In this document: positions 1-7,944 of the stretch, piece by piece
How the letters are laid out: every line of letters starts with the position of its first letter
Position numbering within the stretch: position 1 is the first letter of the stretch
Source: Candidatus Gastranaerophilales bacterium
GTDB lineage: Bacteria > Cyanobacteriota > Vampirovibrionia > Gastranaerophilales > Gastranaerophilaceae
Assembly: GCA_944323285.1 (NCBI GenBank)
Contig: CALURV010000010.1
Coordinates: 27,822 to 91,821 of the forward strand
Reading direction: 5' to 3'
Length of the DNA: 64,000 nucleotides
Notes under the pieces: generated by a model
Seen by the model: only the letters and a program-made list of their open reading frames with translations
What the model was told of the DNA's origin: nothing
The model's database searches: none
Program-made: the position numbers and the translations under genes

Positions 1-404
1 TATCCTTGAGGCTGAGGCATTCCAAAATTGTATACCAAATTCTCTTTTGTTGTTTTACCTTTTTGTGTCCCAATTATAATTACACTTTGACCATCTATTT
101 TAGCAATACCGCCAATTATAGCTCTATCATCACAGCCCTCTCTATCGCCGTGTAATTCTATAAAATCGGTTGTCATTAATTTTACATAATCAAGAAAAGT
201 TGGTCTGTCTGAATGTCTTGCTATTTGTAGTCTTTGTGCAGGTGTTAGATTAGCATAAAGTTCTTTTTTATATTCATTTGCCTGTTTCTCAAATGTTTCT
301 ATTTGTTCTGTTACATCCATTCCTGATGACTCGCTTATTTGTTTCAATTCTTGTATTTTTTCTTGAATTTCATATAATGGTTTTTCAAATTCTAAAATAG
401 TCAT
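1..404 (-). CDS. accA: Acetyl-CoA carboxylase carboxyltransferase subunit alpha (N-terminal part)
   Basis: This is the N-terminal ~134 residues of the alpha subunit of the carboxyltransferase that moves CO2 from biotin-BCCP to acetyl-CoA, the first step of fatty-acid synthesis in the cytoplasm. The gene runs off the left edge. It begins MTILEFEKPLYEIQEKI, the usual helical start of AccA, and carries the family stretches around ARHSDRPTFLDY and DFIELHGDR. The start is fixed by AGGAG seven bases upstream; that site overlaps the TAG stop of accD (TAGGAG), so the two subunits look translationally coupled. The partner subunit beta is directly upstream, as expected for a complex of equal subunits. 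Family assignment is confident. Confidence 0.95.
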   Translation of the reverse strand, partial: MTILEFEKPLYEIQEKIQELKQISESSGMDVTEQIETFEKQANEYKKELYANLTPAQRLQIARHSDRPTFLDYVKLMTTDFIELHGDREGCDDRAIIGGIAKIDGQSVIIIGTQKGKTTKENLVYNFGMPQPQG

Positions 405-412
405 ATTTTCTC

Positions 413-1276
413 CTAATTCTTATGAAGATTAATCAATTTAGATATTGTGGATTTTAATTCTGCTCTTGAAGAAATCATATCAATTTGACCATATTTCATA
501 AGATAATTTGCTGTCTGAAAATCTGCAGGTAGACTTTGTCTTATAGTTTGTTCTATAACTCTTCTGCCTGCAAACCCTATTCTTGCATCTTGTTCTGCAA
601 TAATAATATCACCTAATGTTGCGAAACTGGCTGTTACGCCGCCAAAAGTAGGCTCTGTTAAAACTGTTATGTATAATAATCCTGCTTCATTTAATCTTGC
701 AACAGCGCAGCTTGTTTTTGCCATTTGCATTAAACTTAATATGCTTTCCTGCATTCTGGCTCCGCCTGATGCTGTAACTGCAATCATAGGAATTTTTCTT
801 TTTAGTGCTTCTTCCATTGCAAGTGTTACTTTTTCTCCTACAACACTTCCCATTGAACCGCCCATAAATTCAAAATCCATAACTGCTGCTGCCACTTCAT
901 TACCATCTATCTTTCCGACTCCTGAAATAACAGCTTCATTCATATTTGTTTTTGCTTTTGCCTGCGTAATTCTCTTTTTATATGGTTCCGTATCTACAAA
1001 ATTCAAAGGGTCAGCTGTTGTTATATTCCCAAATAATTCTTCAAATGTACCTTCATCAAATAATTGATTTATGCGTGTTCTTGCATTTATTCTAAAATGA
1101 TAATTACATTTTGGACATACATCTAAATTTTCTTCAACTTCTTTTTTTAATAATTGTGAGTTGCAATTATAACATTTAACCCATAGTTTTCCTATACTGT
1201 CATCAATTTGAGTTTCTTTGGCTCTTCTTGCTATTTGCATTTCTTTGCGTTGTTCGAACCAATCCTTTACTGTCAT
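413..1276 (-). CDS. accD: Acetyl-CoA carboxylase carboxyltransferase subunit beta
   Basis: AccD, 287 residues, normal length. It forms the carboxyltransferase heterotetramer with AccA. A four-cysteine zinc ribbon is visible at C35/C38 and C54/C57, followed by the crotonase-like carboxyltransferase fold with MGGSMGSVVGEK, ASGGARMQE and PTFGGVTASFA, the oxyanion-hole and CoA-binding segments of the family. GGAGG lies 9 bases before the ATG. The stop codon sits inside the ribosome binding site of accA, so both are in one operon. A gap of about 100 bases separates it from argS upstream, with no clear terminator. Very confident. Confidence 0.97.
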   Translation of the reverse strand: MTVKDWFEQRKEMQIARRAKETQIDDSIGKLWVKCYNCNSQLLKKEVEENLDVCPKCNYHFRINARTRINQLFDEGTFEELFGNITTADPLNFVDTEPYKKRITQAKAKTNMNEAVISGVGKIDGNEVAAAVMDFEFMGGSMGSVVGEKVTLAMEEALKRKIPMIAVTASGGARMQESILSLMQMAKTSCAVARLNEAGLLYITVLTEPTFGGVTASFATLGDIIIAEQDARIGFAGRRVIEQTIRQSLPADFQTANYLMKYGQIDMISSRAELKSTISKLINLHKN

Positions 1277-1378
1277 AAATGACTTCCTCCGCTAATCTAC
1301 TTCGCATATCCACAACATATTTATTATACATCAAATATATTTCTTAGTATGTTTTTTATTGTTCTTGTAATCGTTTTT

Positions 1379-3118
1379 TTACATTCTTTCAGGTGCACTT
1401 ACTGATATTAAATTCATTGCTGATTTTAATATTATTGTAACCGCCTTTACTATTGCAAGTCTTGCATACATTAAATCGATGTCTTCAACAATAACTTTCG
1501 AGAATGTATAGAACTGATGGAATAAAGCTGATAATTCTTGCAAATACTTTGTTAATAGGTAAGGTGTTCTGTTTTGGGCTGCTGTTTTTACAATATATTT
1601 ATATTCTTCAAGTTTTAATAGAAGTTTTTGTGTTATTTCTATTGATTTTGAATCATTAACATTCCATAAAATATTGTAATTTTCCGGCTTTAATTCTTCT
1701 AAATCTCTTTCTTTTAATGAATTATTAGAAATATATTCTTTTGCGTGTCTTAATATAGAACAAGCTCTTGCGTGGGCGTATTGTACATAAAATACAGGAT
1801 TTTCATCTGTTTTTGACTTCGCAAGATCTATATCAAAATCAAGAGTTGTATCTATGCTTCTCATTATCATCCAATATCTTGTTGCATCAATACCTACATC
1901 TTCTATTAATTCATCAAGGGTAATCATTTTTGTTCTTTTACCCATTCTTACTTGTTCTCCGTTCATAACAAGGTTTACAAGTTGACCGAGTAAGACTTCT
2001 AATGAATTTGGATTGTATCCTAATACTTCAATAGCGGCTCTCATTCTTGGAATATAACCGTGATGATCTGCACCCCATATATTTATTAATCTGTTAAAAC
2101 CTCTTTGAAGCTTATTATAATGATAAGCAATATCAGCTGTTAAATAGGTATAGGCGCCGTCTGATTTTTTTATTACCCTATCTTGATCATCACCAAATTT
2201 GGATGATGCAAACCATAAAGCACCATCTTTTTCATATAAAACATCAAGCTCATCAAGCTTTTTTATGCATTCTTCAACTTTTCCGCTTTCGTGCAGGGTT
2301 AATTCACTAAAATAATTATCAAAATGTGTGTTAAAGTTTTCAAGTAATTTTTTCTGGGAATCAAGCATCTTTAATCTTGCATATTTAGATAAATATTTTA
2401 AATGTTCTTTATTAAATTCACCCTTATAGTCTGCTTTTATTTCTTGAGCTTTTTCTTTTTGTTCTTTTACAAATTCTTCTGCTACCGAGATTAAGTATTC
2501 TCCGGTATAAAAGTTTTTCGCTTCTTCTTCATCTTCAGGAAAATCAATATTTACATTTAATTCTTTTAATATTCTTATATATAAAGATTTGCCAAGTTTT
2601 TGAATTTGGCTTCCTGCATCATTTATATAAAATTCTTGATACACATTATAACCGGAATATTTCATAACATTAGCAAGTGCGCTTCCCATTGCAGCCCATC
2701 TCCCATGTCCTATATGAAATGGTCCTGTTGGGTTTGCACTTACATATTCAAGTATTACTTTTTCTCCATTGCCAGAATTATTTCTTCCATATTCTGTCTT
2801 TTTCTCTATTATTTCTCTAATTATTTGATTAAATAAACAAGGTTTTATTTTAAAATTAATAAAACCGGCGGTTGTATTAATTTCAAAATCTGTTTTATTT
2901 ATGTTGTTTGCAATTAATTCAGCAATTTTATTTGGAGCTAGTTTTGCATATCTCGCAAGAGAAGCTACATTTACTGCAAAATCACCAAAATCAGGATTTT
3001 TTGGTACCTCAACATTTAAGAAGATTTCATCATCTTCTTTCATTTGTCCGAGTTCACTATTCTTTACTAAATCTTTTATTGAATTATTTACTATTCCCAA
3101 AAAATATTCTTTCAACAT
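1379..3118 (-). CDS. argS: Arginyl-tRNA synthetase
   Basis: Class I arginyl-tRNA synthetase, 579 residues, which charges tRNA-Arg in the cytoplasm. In order: the ArgRS-specific N-terminal additional domain (about 1-110), the class I signature HIGH at residues 135-138 within ANPTGPFHIGHGR, a KMSK-like loop in MGKRTKM, and the DALR anticodon-binding domain ending in the typical SAPERM. Length and termini match bacterial ArgRS. An 11-bp inverted repeat lies in the short leader (see 3131-3156). The next gene upstream ends at a hairpin, so argS probably has its own promoter. Confidence 0.96.
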   Translation of the reverse strand: MLKEYFLGIVNNSIKDLVKNSELGQMKEDDEIFLNVEVPKNPDFGDFAVNVASLARYAKLAPNKIAELIANNINKTDFEINTTAGFINFKIKPCLFNQIIREIIEKKTEYGRNNSGNGEKVILEYVSANPTGPFHIGHGRWAAMGSALANVMKYSGYNVYQEFYINDAGSQIQKLGKSLYIRILKELNVNIDFPEDEEEAKNFYTGEYLISVAEEFVKEQKEKAQEIKADYKGEFNKEHLKYLSKYARLKMLDSQKKLLENFNTHFDNYFSELTLHESGKVEECIKKLDELDVLYEKDGALWFASSKFGDDQDRVIKKSDGAYTYLTADIAYHYNKLQRGFNRLINIWGADHHGYIPRMRAAIEVLGYNPNSLEVLLGQLVNLVMNGEQVRMGKRTKMITLDELIEDVGIDATRYWMIMRSIDTTLDFDIDLAKSKTDENPVFYVQYAHARACSILRHAKEYISNNSLKERDLEELKPENYNILWNVNDSKSIEITQKLLLKLEEYKYIVKTAAQNRTPYLLTKYLQELSALFHQFYTFSKVIVEDIDLMYARLAIVKAVTIILKSAMNLISVSAPERM

Positions 3119-3130
3119 AATTTTGCCTTC

Positions 3131-3156
3131 TATTTGTTTATTTGTATAAACAAATA
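3131..3156. promoter_or_regulatory. Perfect 11-bp inverted repeat in the argS leader
   Basis: TATTTGTTTAT and ATAAACAAATA flank a TTGT loop, about 13 bases upstream of the argS start. It could be an operator or a leader hairpin. There is no T-run in the argS direction, so it is not an obvious terminator. Function unknown. Confidence 0.4.
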
Positions 3157-3177
3157 TAGCAAAAAAATGTTTTAAAT

Positions 3178-3206
3178 AAAAAACTAATTATTTTTAATTA
3201 GTTTTT
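3178..3206 (-). terminator. Intrinsic terminator at the end of the 50-aa gene
   Basis: A 12-bp AT stem (arms AAAAACTAATTA and TAATTAGTTTTT) with a TTTT loop is followed on the minus strand by a T-rich run. It overlaps the stop codon of the small gene at 3184 and would separate it from argS. Confidence 0.6.
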
Positions 3207-3336
3207 CATTTTCATTTAAACTCTTTTTTATACATTGGGAATATATATCAATATTACTTCTTAGAGAATTGAAATTACCAAGAAGATATTTTAATTTTTC
3301 AATAGTATTATTTTTTAATGCATATTCGCTGTTCAT
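3184..3336 (-). CDS. Small protein, 50 aa, paralogue of the 45-aa protein upstream
   Basis: Unrecognised charged small protein beginning MNSEYALKNN. A longer reading frame extends upstream to a GTG at 3414, but the ATG at 3336 has a good site (GAGGG, 4 bases before it), and this start aligns with that of the gene at 3596-3733. The two share NT..LK near residue 10 and then SN(I/V)DIY. No signal peptide or membrane segment; probably helical. It ends in an intrinsic terminator. The resemblance between two adjacent tiny frames, each with its own ribosome site, is the main reason to call it real. Function unknown. Confidence 0.6.
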   Translation of the reverse strand: MNSEYALKNNTIEKLKYLLGNFNSLRSNIDIYSQCIKKSLNENEKLIKNN

Positions 3337-3470
3337 CTTACCCTCATGCTTTAATAATTTACTTATTTGCCTTAAATTATTTATTCCCATATTTAAAATT
3401 AAATAAACAATCACTCTTAATATTATTAATGATAATAAATATTAATTTTTTCGATTTGAGTTAAAAAAGA

Positions 3471-3530
3471 TAGATACTTTGTTATCCCAAATGGCTCTCA
3501 AACAAAGTGTGATACTAGATTAAATATATA
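3471..3530 (+). repeat. Partial copy (A) of the interspersed two-hairpin repeat
   Basis: Contains the second hairpin (TACTTTGTTA ... AACAAAGTG) and the conserved tail GATACTAGATTAAATATA found in copies at 14120, 59855 and 62455. The first hairpin (TTCACGATAAGC) is missing or decayed. It lies 65 bases downstream of the stop of the 45-aa gene, between two related small genes. Confidence 0.75.
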
Positions 3531-3595
3531 TAGCAAATAAAAATATTAATCCCTAATTTATAATGAAGTTTAATTTTTAAATTTACAGTTAAAAC

Positions 3596-3733
3596 TTATG
3601 CAGAAGCAACTAAAACCTGTTCTTCAACAAGTAACTCATAAATATCAACATTTGATTTTATGTTATCTATATTATCTATAATTTTCTTTAAATCCTCAGT
3701 ATTTTCTCTATTTGTTAACAATTCAATATTCAT
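3596..3733 (-). CDS. Small protein, 45 aa
   Basis: Unrecognised 45-residue protein beginning MNIELLTNRENTEDLKK and ending LVASA. It is supported by a clear ribosome site (TTGGAG, 7 bases before ATG) and by its similarity to the 50-aa protein at 3184-3336: NTEDLKK..DNIDNIKSNVDIY against NTIEKLKY..GNFNSLRSNIDIY. Acidic and probably helical, with no cysteines or membrane segment. A copy of the interspersed repeat follows it. It could be a regulator, a peptide precursor or part of an unknown small-protein family; nothing in the sequence decides. Confidence 0.65.
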   Translation of the reverse strand: MNIELLTNRENTEDLKKIIDNIDNIKSNVDIYELLVEEQVLVASA

Positions 3734-3829
3734 TTATTTTCTCCAAAAAACTAACATGTTTAATATCGGCATTCATAATTAAAAACTTTAGTTTTTAGTT
3801 TATTTATTGTTAAAAAGTGTTAATGTATT

Positions 3830-4582
3830 TTATGCAGAAAATAGTTCATATAAAATAATGGAAGCACTAACAGATAGATTTAGAGATTCAACATTTTTTT
3901 TCATATTTAATAATATATTTTTATCGGCAATATTTATAAGAGCCTCACATAATCCGTTTGCTTCAGAGCCAAACATAATTATAGTTTTTTCAAGTTTAGA
4001 TATTTCTTTTATACTTATATTAATTTGTTTAGAAAGAGCTGTTGATATAATAATGTGATTAGGAAAATATTTTTTTAACTCATCAGCTGTTTCTATATTC
4101 ACTATTGGTACTTTAAAAAAATTTCCTGCAGAAGATCTTATGACTTTAGGAGAATATAATTCAACACAATTTCCAAATAAAATAATACCTTCAACATCGA
4201 AAGCAGCTGCACTTCTTATTATTGTACCTAAATTTCCCGGATCTGAAATAGAGTCTAATAATATCAACTTATTTTTTTTAGTTATTTCATCAATTTTTGT
4301 CTCTTTTTTCTTCGCTATTGTTAGAATTTCACAAACGGATGAAGTTGTTGATATCTTTTTCATATCGTCTTCACTAATAAGTGTTATTTCTTTTGATATT
4401 TTTTTATTTTTTATTTCTTTTGTAGCAAATATTTCTATTATTTCAATATTTGCTACAATTAATTCTTCAAGTGCTTTAATACCTTCAACAATAAAAATAT
4501 TACTTTCATCTCTATATTTTTTTTGGTGCAGTTTTTTTATTTCTTTTATTTTGTTATTTGATAACTTATCTAGAGAATGCAT
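3830..4582 (-). CDS. TrmH-family RNA 2'-O-ribose methyltransferase
   Basis: SPOUT-class RNA methyltransferase of 250 residues, using S-adenosylmethionine to methylate a ribose 2'-OH in rRNA or tRNA. Visible are a small N-terminal substrate-binding domain (about 1-95) and the knotted catalytic domain with its three motifs: LLDSISDPGNLGTIIRSA (motif 1), MFGSEANGL (motif 2) and LNLSVSASIILYEL (motif 3). The N-terminal domain points to the RlmB/TsnR branch; the exact RNA target cannot be read from sequence. Its start overlaps the end of pepP by 13 bases, so the two are co-transcribed. Confidence 0.9.
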   Translation of the reverse strand: MHSLDKLSNNKIKEIKKLHQKKYRDESNIFIVEGIKALEELIVANIEIIEIFATKEIKNKKISKEITLISEDDMKKISTTSSVCEILTIAKKKETKIDEITKKNKLILLDSISDPGNLGTIIRSAAAFDVEGIILFGNCVELYSPKVIRSSAGNFFKVPIVNIETADELKKYFPNHIIISTALSKQINISIKEISKLEKTIIMFGSEANGLCEALINIADKNILLNMKKNVESLNLSVSASIILYELFSA

Positions 4583-6225
4583 GAATTAGCCTGCCACTTC
4601 ATATAATAATATTTTTCATAATCGCTCATTAATGATAAATCTACCAGTTTAATTTCAAAAGGAAAATGACAAAGAGATTTCATAATAATTTTATCTTCTT
4701 CAACTTTTGCATATACAGTATTTTCAAGTCTGATGCCGCCCCAGCCTTCTTTATATAACCCTGGTTCTATTGAAAATACTGTGTTTTCAATTATCTTTGT
4801 TTTAGATATATCAGAAGAAGAAACTCTTGGTGGATTTTCATGAACAGAAATGCCTACCCCATGACCTGTTGAATGAGAAAATTCACAACCTTCAGGTGCT
4901 GTTTTATATATAGTATCTCTTGCTACTTTATCAATATTAAAGTATGAAGATTTCTTGTCATATTTTGTATAATAAGCATTTAGAAATGCTTTTAAAACAC
5001 TTGTATAAGCAGCTTTCTGCTCAGAAGTCGGGGTTCCTTTTATGAATGTTCTTGTTGTATCTGTTGCAAGTCCGCCTTCATAATATCCGCCATAATCAAC
5101 TAAAAGAAAATCTCCTTCTTCTACTTTTTTTTCCTTTGATGGCATAGAATAATGTATTATCGATGTATTACTTCCAGCTGCAACTATTGGCTTAAAGCTT
5201 AAAGACTTGGCTCCATTTTCTTTTATCGCATTTACTAATGCTTCATAATAATCATACTCTGTATATATTGTCTCAGAATTTATCATCTCATATATTACTT
5301 TTAGTGCATTATCAGCTCTTTTAAAGCATTTTTTTAAATGTTCTATTTCTTCTTCACTTTTTACTGTTTTAAATAATTTTAAATGACTTTGAAGTACTTT
5401 GTTATTATCTTTGATTAATTTATAGTCGAACATTGAAAGCTGTGACTCATCTATATATACTTCACTTCTTTCAATTGATTTAACAGCTTGTTCAAATTCA
5501 TTTATTGGTGCAATTTTAAAATATTCGCCTATCTCTGAGATTTTACAATCAGTATATATTGTTGCTGAATTTTCATTGATTATAGCCTTGGCTGGAAATA
5601 CTGCACTATATGCAAAATCATAAGAACGTTTATTAGTTAAATAAGCTATATCTTCTAAAGAAGTTACTAATATATTGAATTTTTCTCCAACATATTCTTT
5701 TATTAACAAGAATTTTTCGTCAGGAGTTTTACCGGCAATTTCTTTATCTACATTAAAAATATTGTAGTTTATCTTTTTAATTTCATCTTTTTTAAAATCC
5801 ATTACAGGGTCTGTATTTAGAAGTTTAATTATTGAATTTTTGGCTGTAAGATTTTTGTTTAAACAATCATAAAAATTTTTTGTTACCTTTGTTGATATTA
5901 ATCCTAATTTAAAATAGCTTGGTACGGTTTGAGTTAAAGCAGTTAAAAAAGATTGTGTCATTGGCATCTTTACTACTTCAATATAATGTTTATCCACCTG
6001 TTTATCCGCTTGTTCGTGATATCTTGTATCTACAAATAAGTATATTTTATCATTTGTGAATAAAACATCTCCTGTTGAACCTGTAAAACCTGTAATATAA
6101 TAACGAGAATTTAATTCAAGTATATTATATTCAACAAGAAACTCATTTGTTGAATTAATAATAATACCGTCTAAATCATTTTTTGACAGAAATTCTCTTA
6201 AATATTCAATTAAATTTGTATCCAT
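4570..6225 (-). CDS. pepP: Xaa-Pro aminopeptidase (M24B)
   Basis: Metallo-aminopeptidase of 551 residues that removes an N-terminal residue preceding proline. It has two creatinase-type N-terminal domains (about 1-290) and a pita-bread catalytic domain. The dinuclear metal ligands are visible: two Asp in VDYGG...LATDTTRTF (near 375-386), His in STGHGVGISVHENP (near 455), Glu in SIEPGLY (near 485) and Glu in GIRLENT (near 501). The double N-terminal domain resembles the longer eukaryotic-type APP1 rather than the short bacterial form. No signal peptide, so cytoplasmic. The ATG shares its A with the stop of the parvulin gene (TAATG), and the 3' end overlaps the methyltransferase gene. Confidence 0.93.
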   Translation of the reverse strand: MDTNLIEYLREFLSKNDLDGIIINSTNEFLVEYNILELNSRYYITGFTGSTGDVLFTNDKIYLFVDTRYHEQADKQVDKHYIEVVKMPMTQSFLTALTQTVPSYFKLGLISTKVTKNFYDCLNKNLTAKNSIIKLLNTDPVMDFKKDEIKKINYNIFNVDKEIAGKTPDEKFLLIKEYVGEKFNILVTSLEDIAYLTNKRSYDFAYSAVFPAKAIINENSATIYTDCKISEIGEYFKIAPINEFEQAVKSIERSEVYIDESQLSMFDYKLIKDNNKVLQSHLKLFKTVKSEEEIEHLKKCFKRADNALKVIYEMINSETIYTEYDYYEALVNAIKENGAKSLSFKPIVAAGSNTSIIHYSMPSKEKKVEEGDFLLVDYGGYYEGGLATDTTRTFIKGTPTSEQKAAYTSVLKAFLNAYYTKYDKKSSYFNIDKVARDTIYKTAPEGCEFSHSTGHGVGISVHENPPRVSSSDISKTKIIENTVFSIEPGLYKEGWGGIRLENTVYAKVEEDKIIMKSLCHFPFEIKLVDLSLMSDYEKYYYMKWQANSCIL

Positions 6226-6509
6226 TAGTCTTTCTTATCTGTTAAATATATTAAATGATAACCAAATTGTGTTTTTATAGGGTTAGAAACTTCACCAACT
6301 TCCATAGTAAAAGCAGCATCTTCAAATTCTTTTACCATTTGACCTCTTGTAAAATAACCGAGATCTCCGCCATTTTGACCTGATGGGCAGAGTGAAACCT
6401 CTTTTGCTGCTTGCGCAAAATTTTTACCATTATCTATTTCTTGTTTCAATTTTAAAGCTTCTTCTTCTGTTTTAACAAGTAAATGACTTGCTTTTACATA
6501 TGTAGTCAT
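6225..6509 (-). CDS. Parvulin-type peptidyl-prolyl isomerase
   Basis: Single-domain parvulin of 94 residues (PpiC-like) catalysing cis/trans isomerisation of prolyl bonds. The parvulin signatures ASHLLVKTEEEA, CPSGQNGGDLGYF and QFGYHLIYL are present. A longer frame would begin at 6602, but the ATG at 6509 has GGAG 6 bases upstream and starts directly with the domain (MTTYVKASHLL), so I use it; the extra residues would also run into the miaB promoter. No signal peptide, so a cytoplasmic isomerase like E. coli PpiC. It leads an operon with pepP and the RNA methyltransferase. Confidence 0.92.
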   Translation of the reverse strand: MTTYVKASHLLVKTEEEALKLKQEIDNGKNFAQAAKEVSLCPSGQNGGDLGYFTRGQMVKEFEDAAFTMEVGEVSNPIKTQFGYHLIYLTDKKD

Positions 6510-6548
6510 ATTTTCTCCTTTTTCTTGAGTATAGCATGACAAATGCTT

Positions 6549-6578
6549 TTGAACAATTAAAAATGTTTCAAGTATAAT
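6549..6578 (+). promoter_or_regulatory. Sigma-70-type promoter of miaB
   Basis: TTGAAC and TATAAT with an 18-base spacer. The -10 box ends only 7 bases before the miaB ATG, so transcription should begin at or next to the start codon (leaderless mRNA). No ribosome site is present. Confidence 0.7.
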
Positions 6579-6585
6579 TATCATT

Positions 6586-7908
6586 ATGAAAAAGTTATAC
6601 ATAGAAACACTTGGTTGCCAGATGAATAAATCAGATACAGAGAGAATTATAGGAATTCTTTCTGAATTTGGTTATGTTGAAACAAATATTGAAAAAGATG
6701 CTGATTTATTAATTATAAACACGTGCAGTATTCGTCAATTATCTGCGGATAAAGCATATAGTAAATTAGGTGTTTGGGGAAAATGGAAAAAATCAAATCC
6801 AAACTTAAAAATTGCTATATGCGGGTGTGTCGCTCAGCAGGATAAGGAAAAAATAAGAAGAAGAGCGCCATATGTAGATTTGATTTTTGGTACTCATAAT
6901 ATATATAAACTTCCTGAATTAATAAAAAAAATAGAAAATAATGAAAAAGTTTGTGCTATTACAAATAAACCTGTTATTTGTAATCAAAATGATTTTAAAA
7001 TTATCAGAAAAAAATCTGTAAATGCTTGGATTCCTATCATTGAAGGCTGTAATAATTTTTGTACTTATTGCGTTGTTCCTTTTACAAGAGGCAGAGAAAG
7101 AAGCAGATATCCTGAAGAAATTATTCAAGAAGCAAAAAATATTATAAACGAGGGCTTTAAAGAAATTACACTTCTCGGACAGAATGTTGACAGCTATGGA
7201 AAAGATTTAAATGATAAGAATATTACTCTTGCAAATCTTTTGCGTGATTTAAATAAACTTGATGGCGAATTTAGAATTCGTTTTGTTACTTCATATCCTT
7301 CTGATATTACTGATGATTTAATAAATGCAGTAGATGAATGTGAAAAAGTATGTAAATATTTTCATATTCCTATGCAATCAGGTAATTCAAGAATTTTAAA
7401 GGAAATGAACAGGCATTATACAAAAGAACAGTATTATGAAATAGTATCTAAAATAAGAAATCGTTTTCCAGATGTTGCTATAACCAGTGATTTTATTGCA
7501 GGTTTTCCCGGTGAAACAGAACAAGAATTTCAAGATACTCTTGATGCAATTGATGAATTAGAACTTGATTATTCTAATACTGCCGCATATTCTCCAAGAG
7601 AATTTACGAAGGCAGGAAAAATGATTGATAAATTTCTGCCTGATGATGTTAAATATGAAAGACTTGAAAGGCTCAATGAAAAAAATAAGCAAGCTTGTTT
7701 GAGGTCTAATGAAAAATTTATAGGAAAAATTTTAAAAGTTCTTGTAGAAGATAAAACGGAGAAAAACGGCGTTATAACATTAAATTCAAGAGCGGATAAC
7801 AATAAAATAGTTCATTTTGTTGATAATTCTCTAAACATTGGAGATTTTACATATGTTAAAATTACCAAAGCTCAAACTTGGTGTCTTTATGGTGAGCCTG
7901 TTGTGTAA
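6586..7908 (+). CDS. miaB: tRNA-2-methylthio-N6-dimethylallyladenosine synthase
   Basis: Radical-SAM methylthiotransferase of 440 residues that thiomethylates i6A37 in tRNAs reading UNN codons. N-terminal UPF0004 domain with three cluster cysteines (C11 in LGCQMN, C47 in NTCS, C81 in CGCVAQ), radical SAM cluster at C155/C159/C162 (GCNNFCTYCVVPFTRG), and a C-terminal TRAM domain. LGCQMN and the SIR after NTC fit MiaB rather than MtaB or RimO. It is transcribed divergently from the parvulin gene and has no Shine-Dalgarno; a strong promoter abuts the ATG. Confidence 0.95.
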   Translation: MKKLYIETLGCQMNKSDTERIIGILSEFGYVETNIEKDADLLIINTCSIRQLSADKAYSKLGVWGKWKKSNPNLKIAICGCVAQQDKEKIRRRAPYVDLIFGTHNIYKLPELIKKIENNEKVCAITNKPVICNQNDFKIIRKKSVNAWIPIIEGCNNFCTYCVVPFTRGRERSRYPEEIIQEAKNIINEGFKEITLLGQNVDSYGKDLNDKNITLANLLRDLNKLDGEFRIRFVTSYPSDITDDLINAVDECEKVCKYFHIPMQSGNSRILKEMNRHYTKEQYYEIVSKIRNRFPDVAITSDFIAGFPGETEQEFQDTLDAIDELELDYSNTAAYSPREFTKAGKMIDKFLPDDVKYERLERLNEKNKQACLRSNEKFIGKILKVLVEDKTEKNGVITLNSRADNNKIVHFVDNSLNIGDFTYVKITKAQTWCLYGEPVV

Positions 7909-7944
7909 TTTCATATTTTTTCCATGTCGTGATAATCTTTTATT

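Noticed and set aside
413..1276. Opposite-strand frames inside accD, argS, dnaE and others
   Set aside because: They lie in antisense to well-identified genes, have no ribosome sites and show no recognisable protein features.
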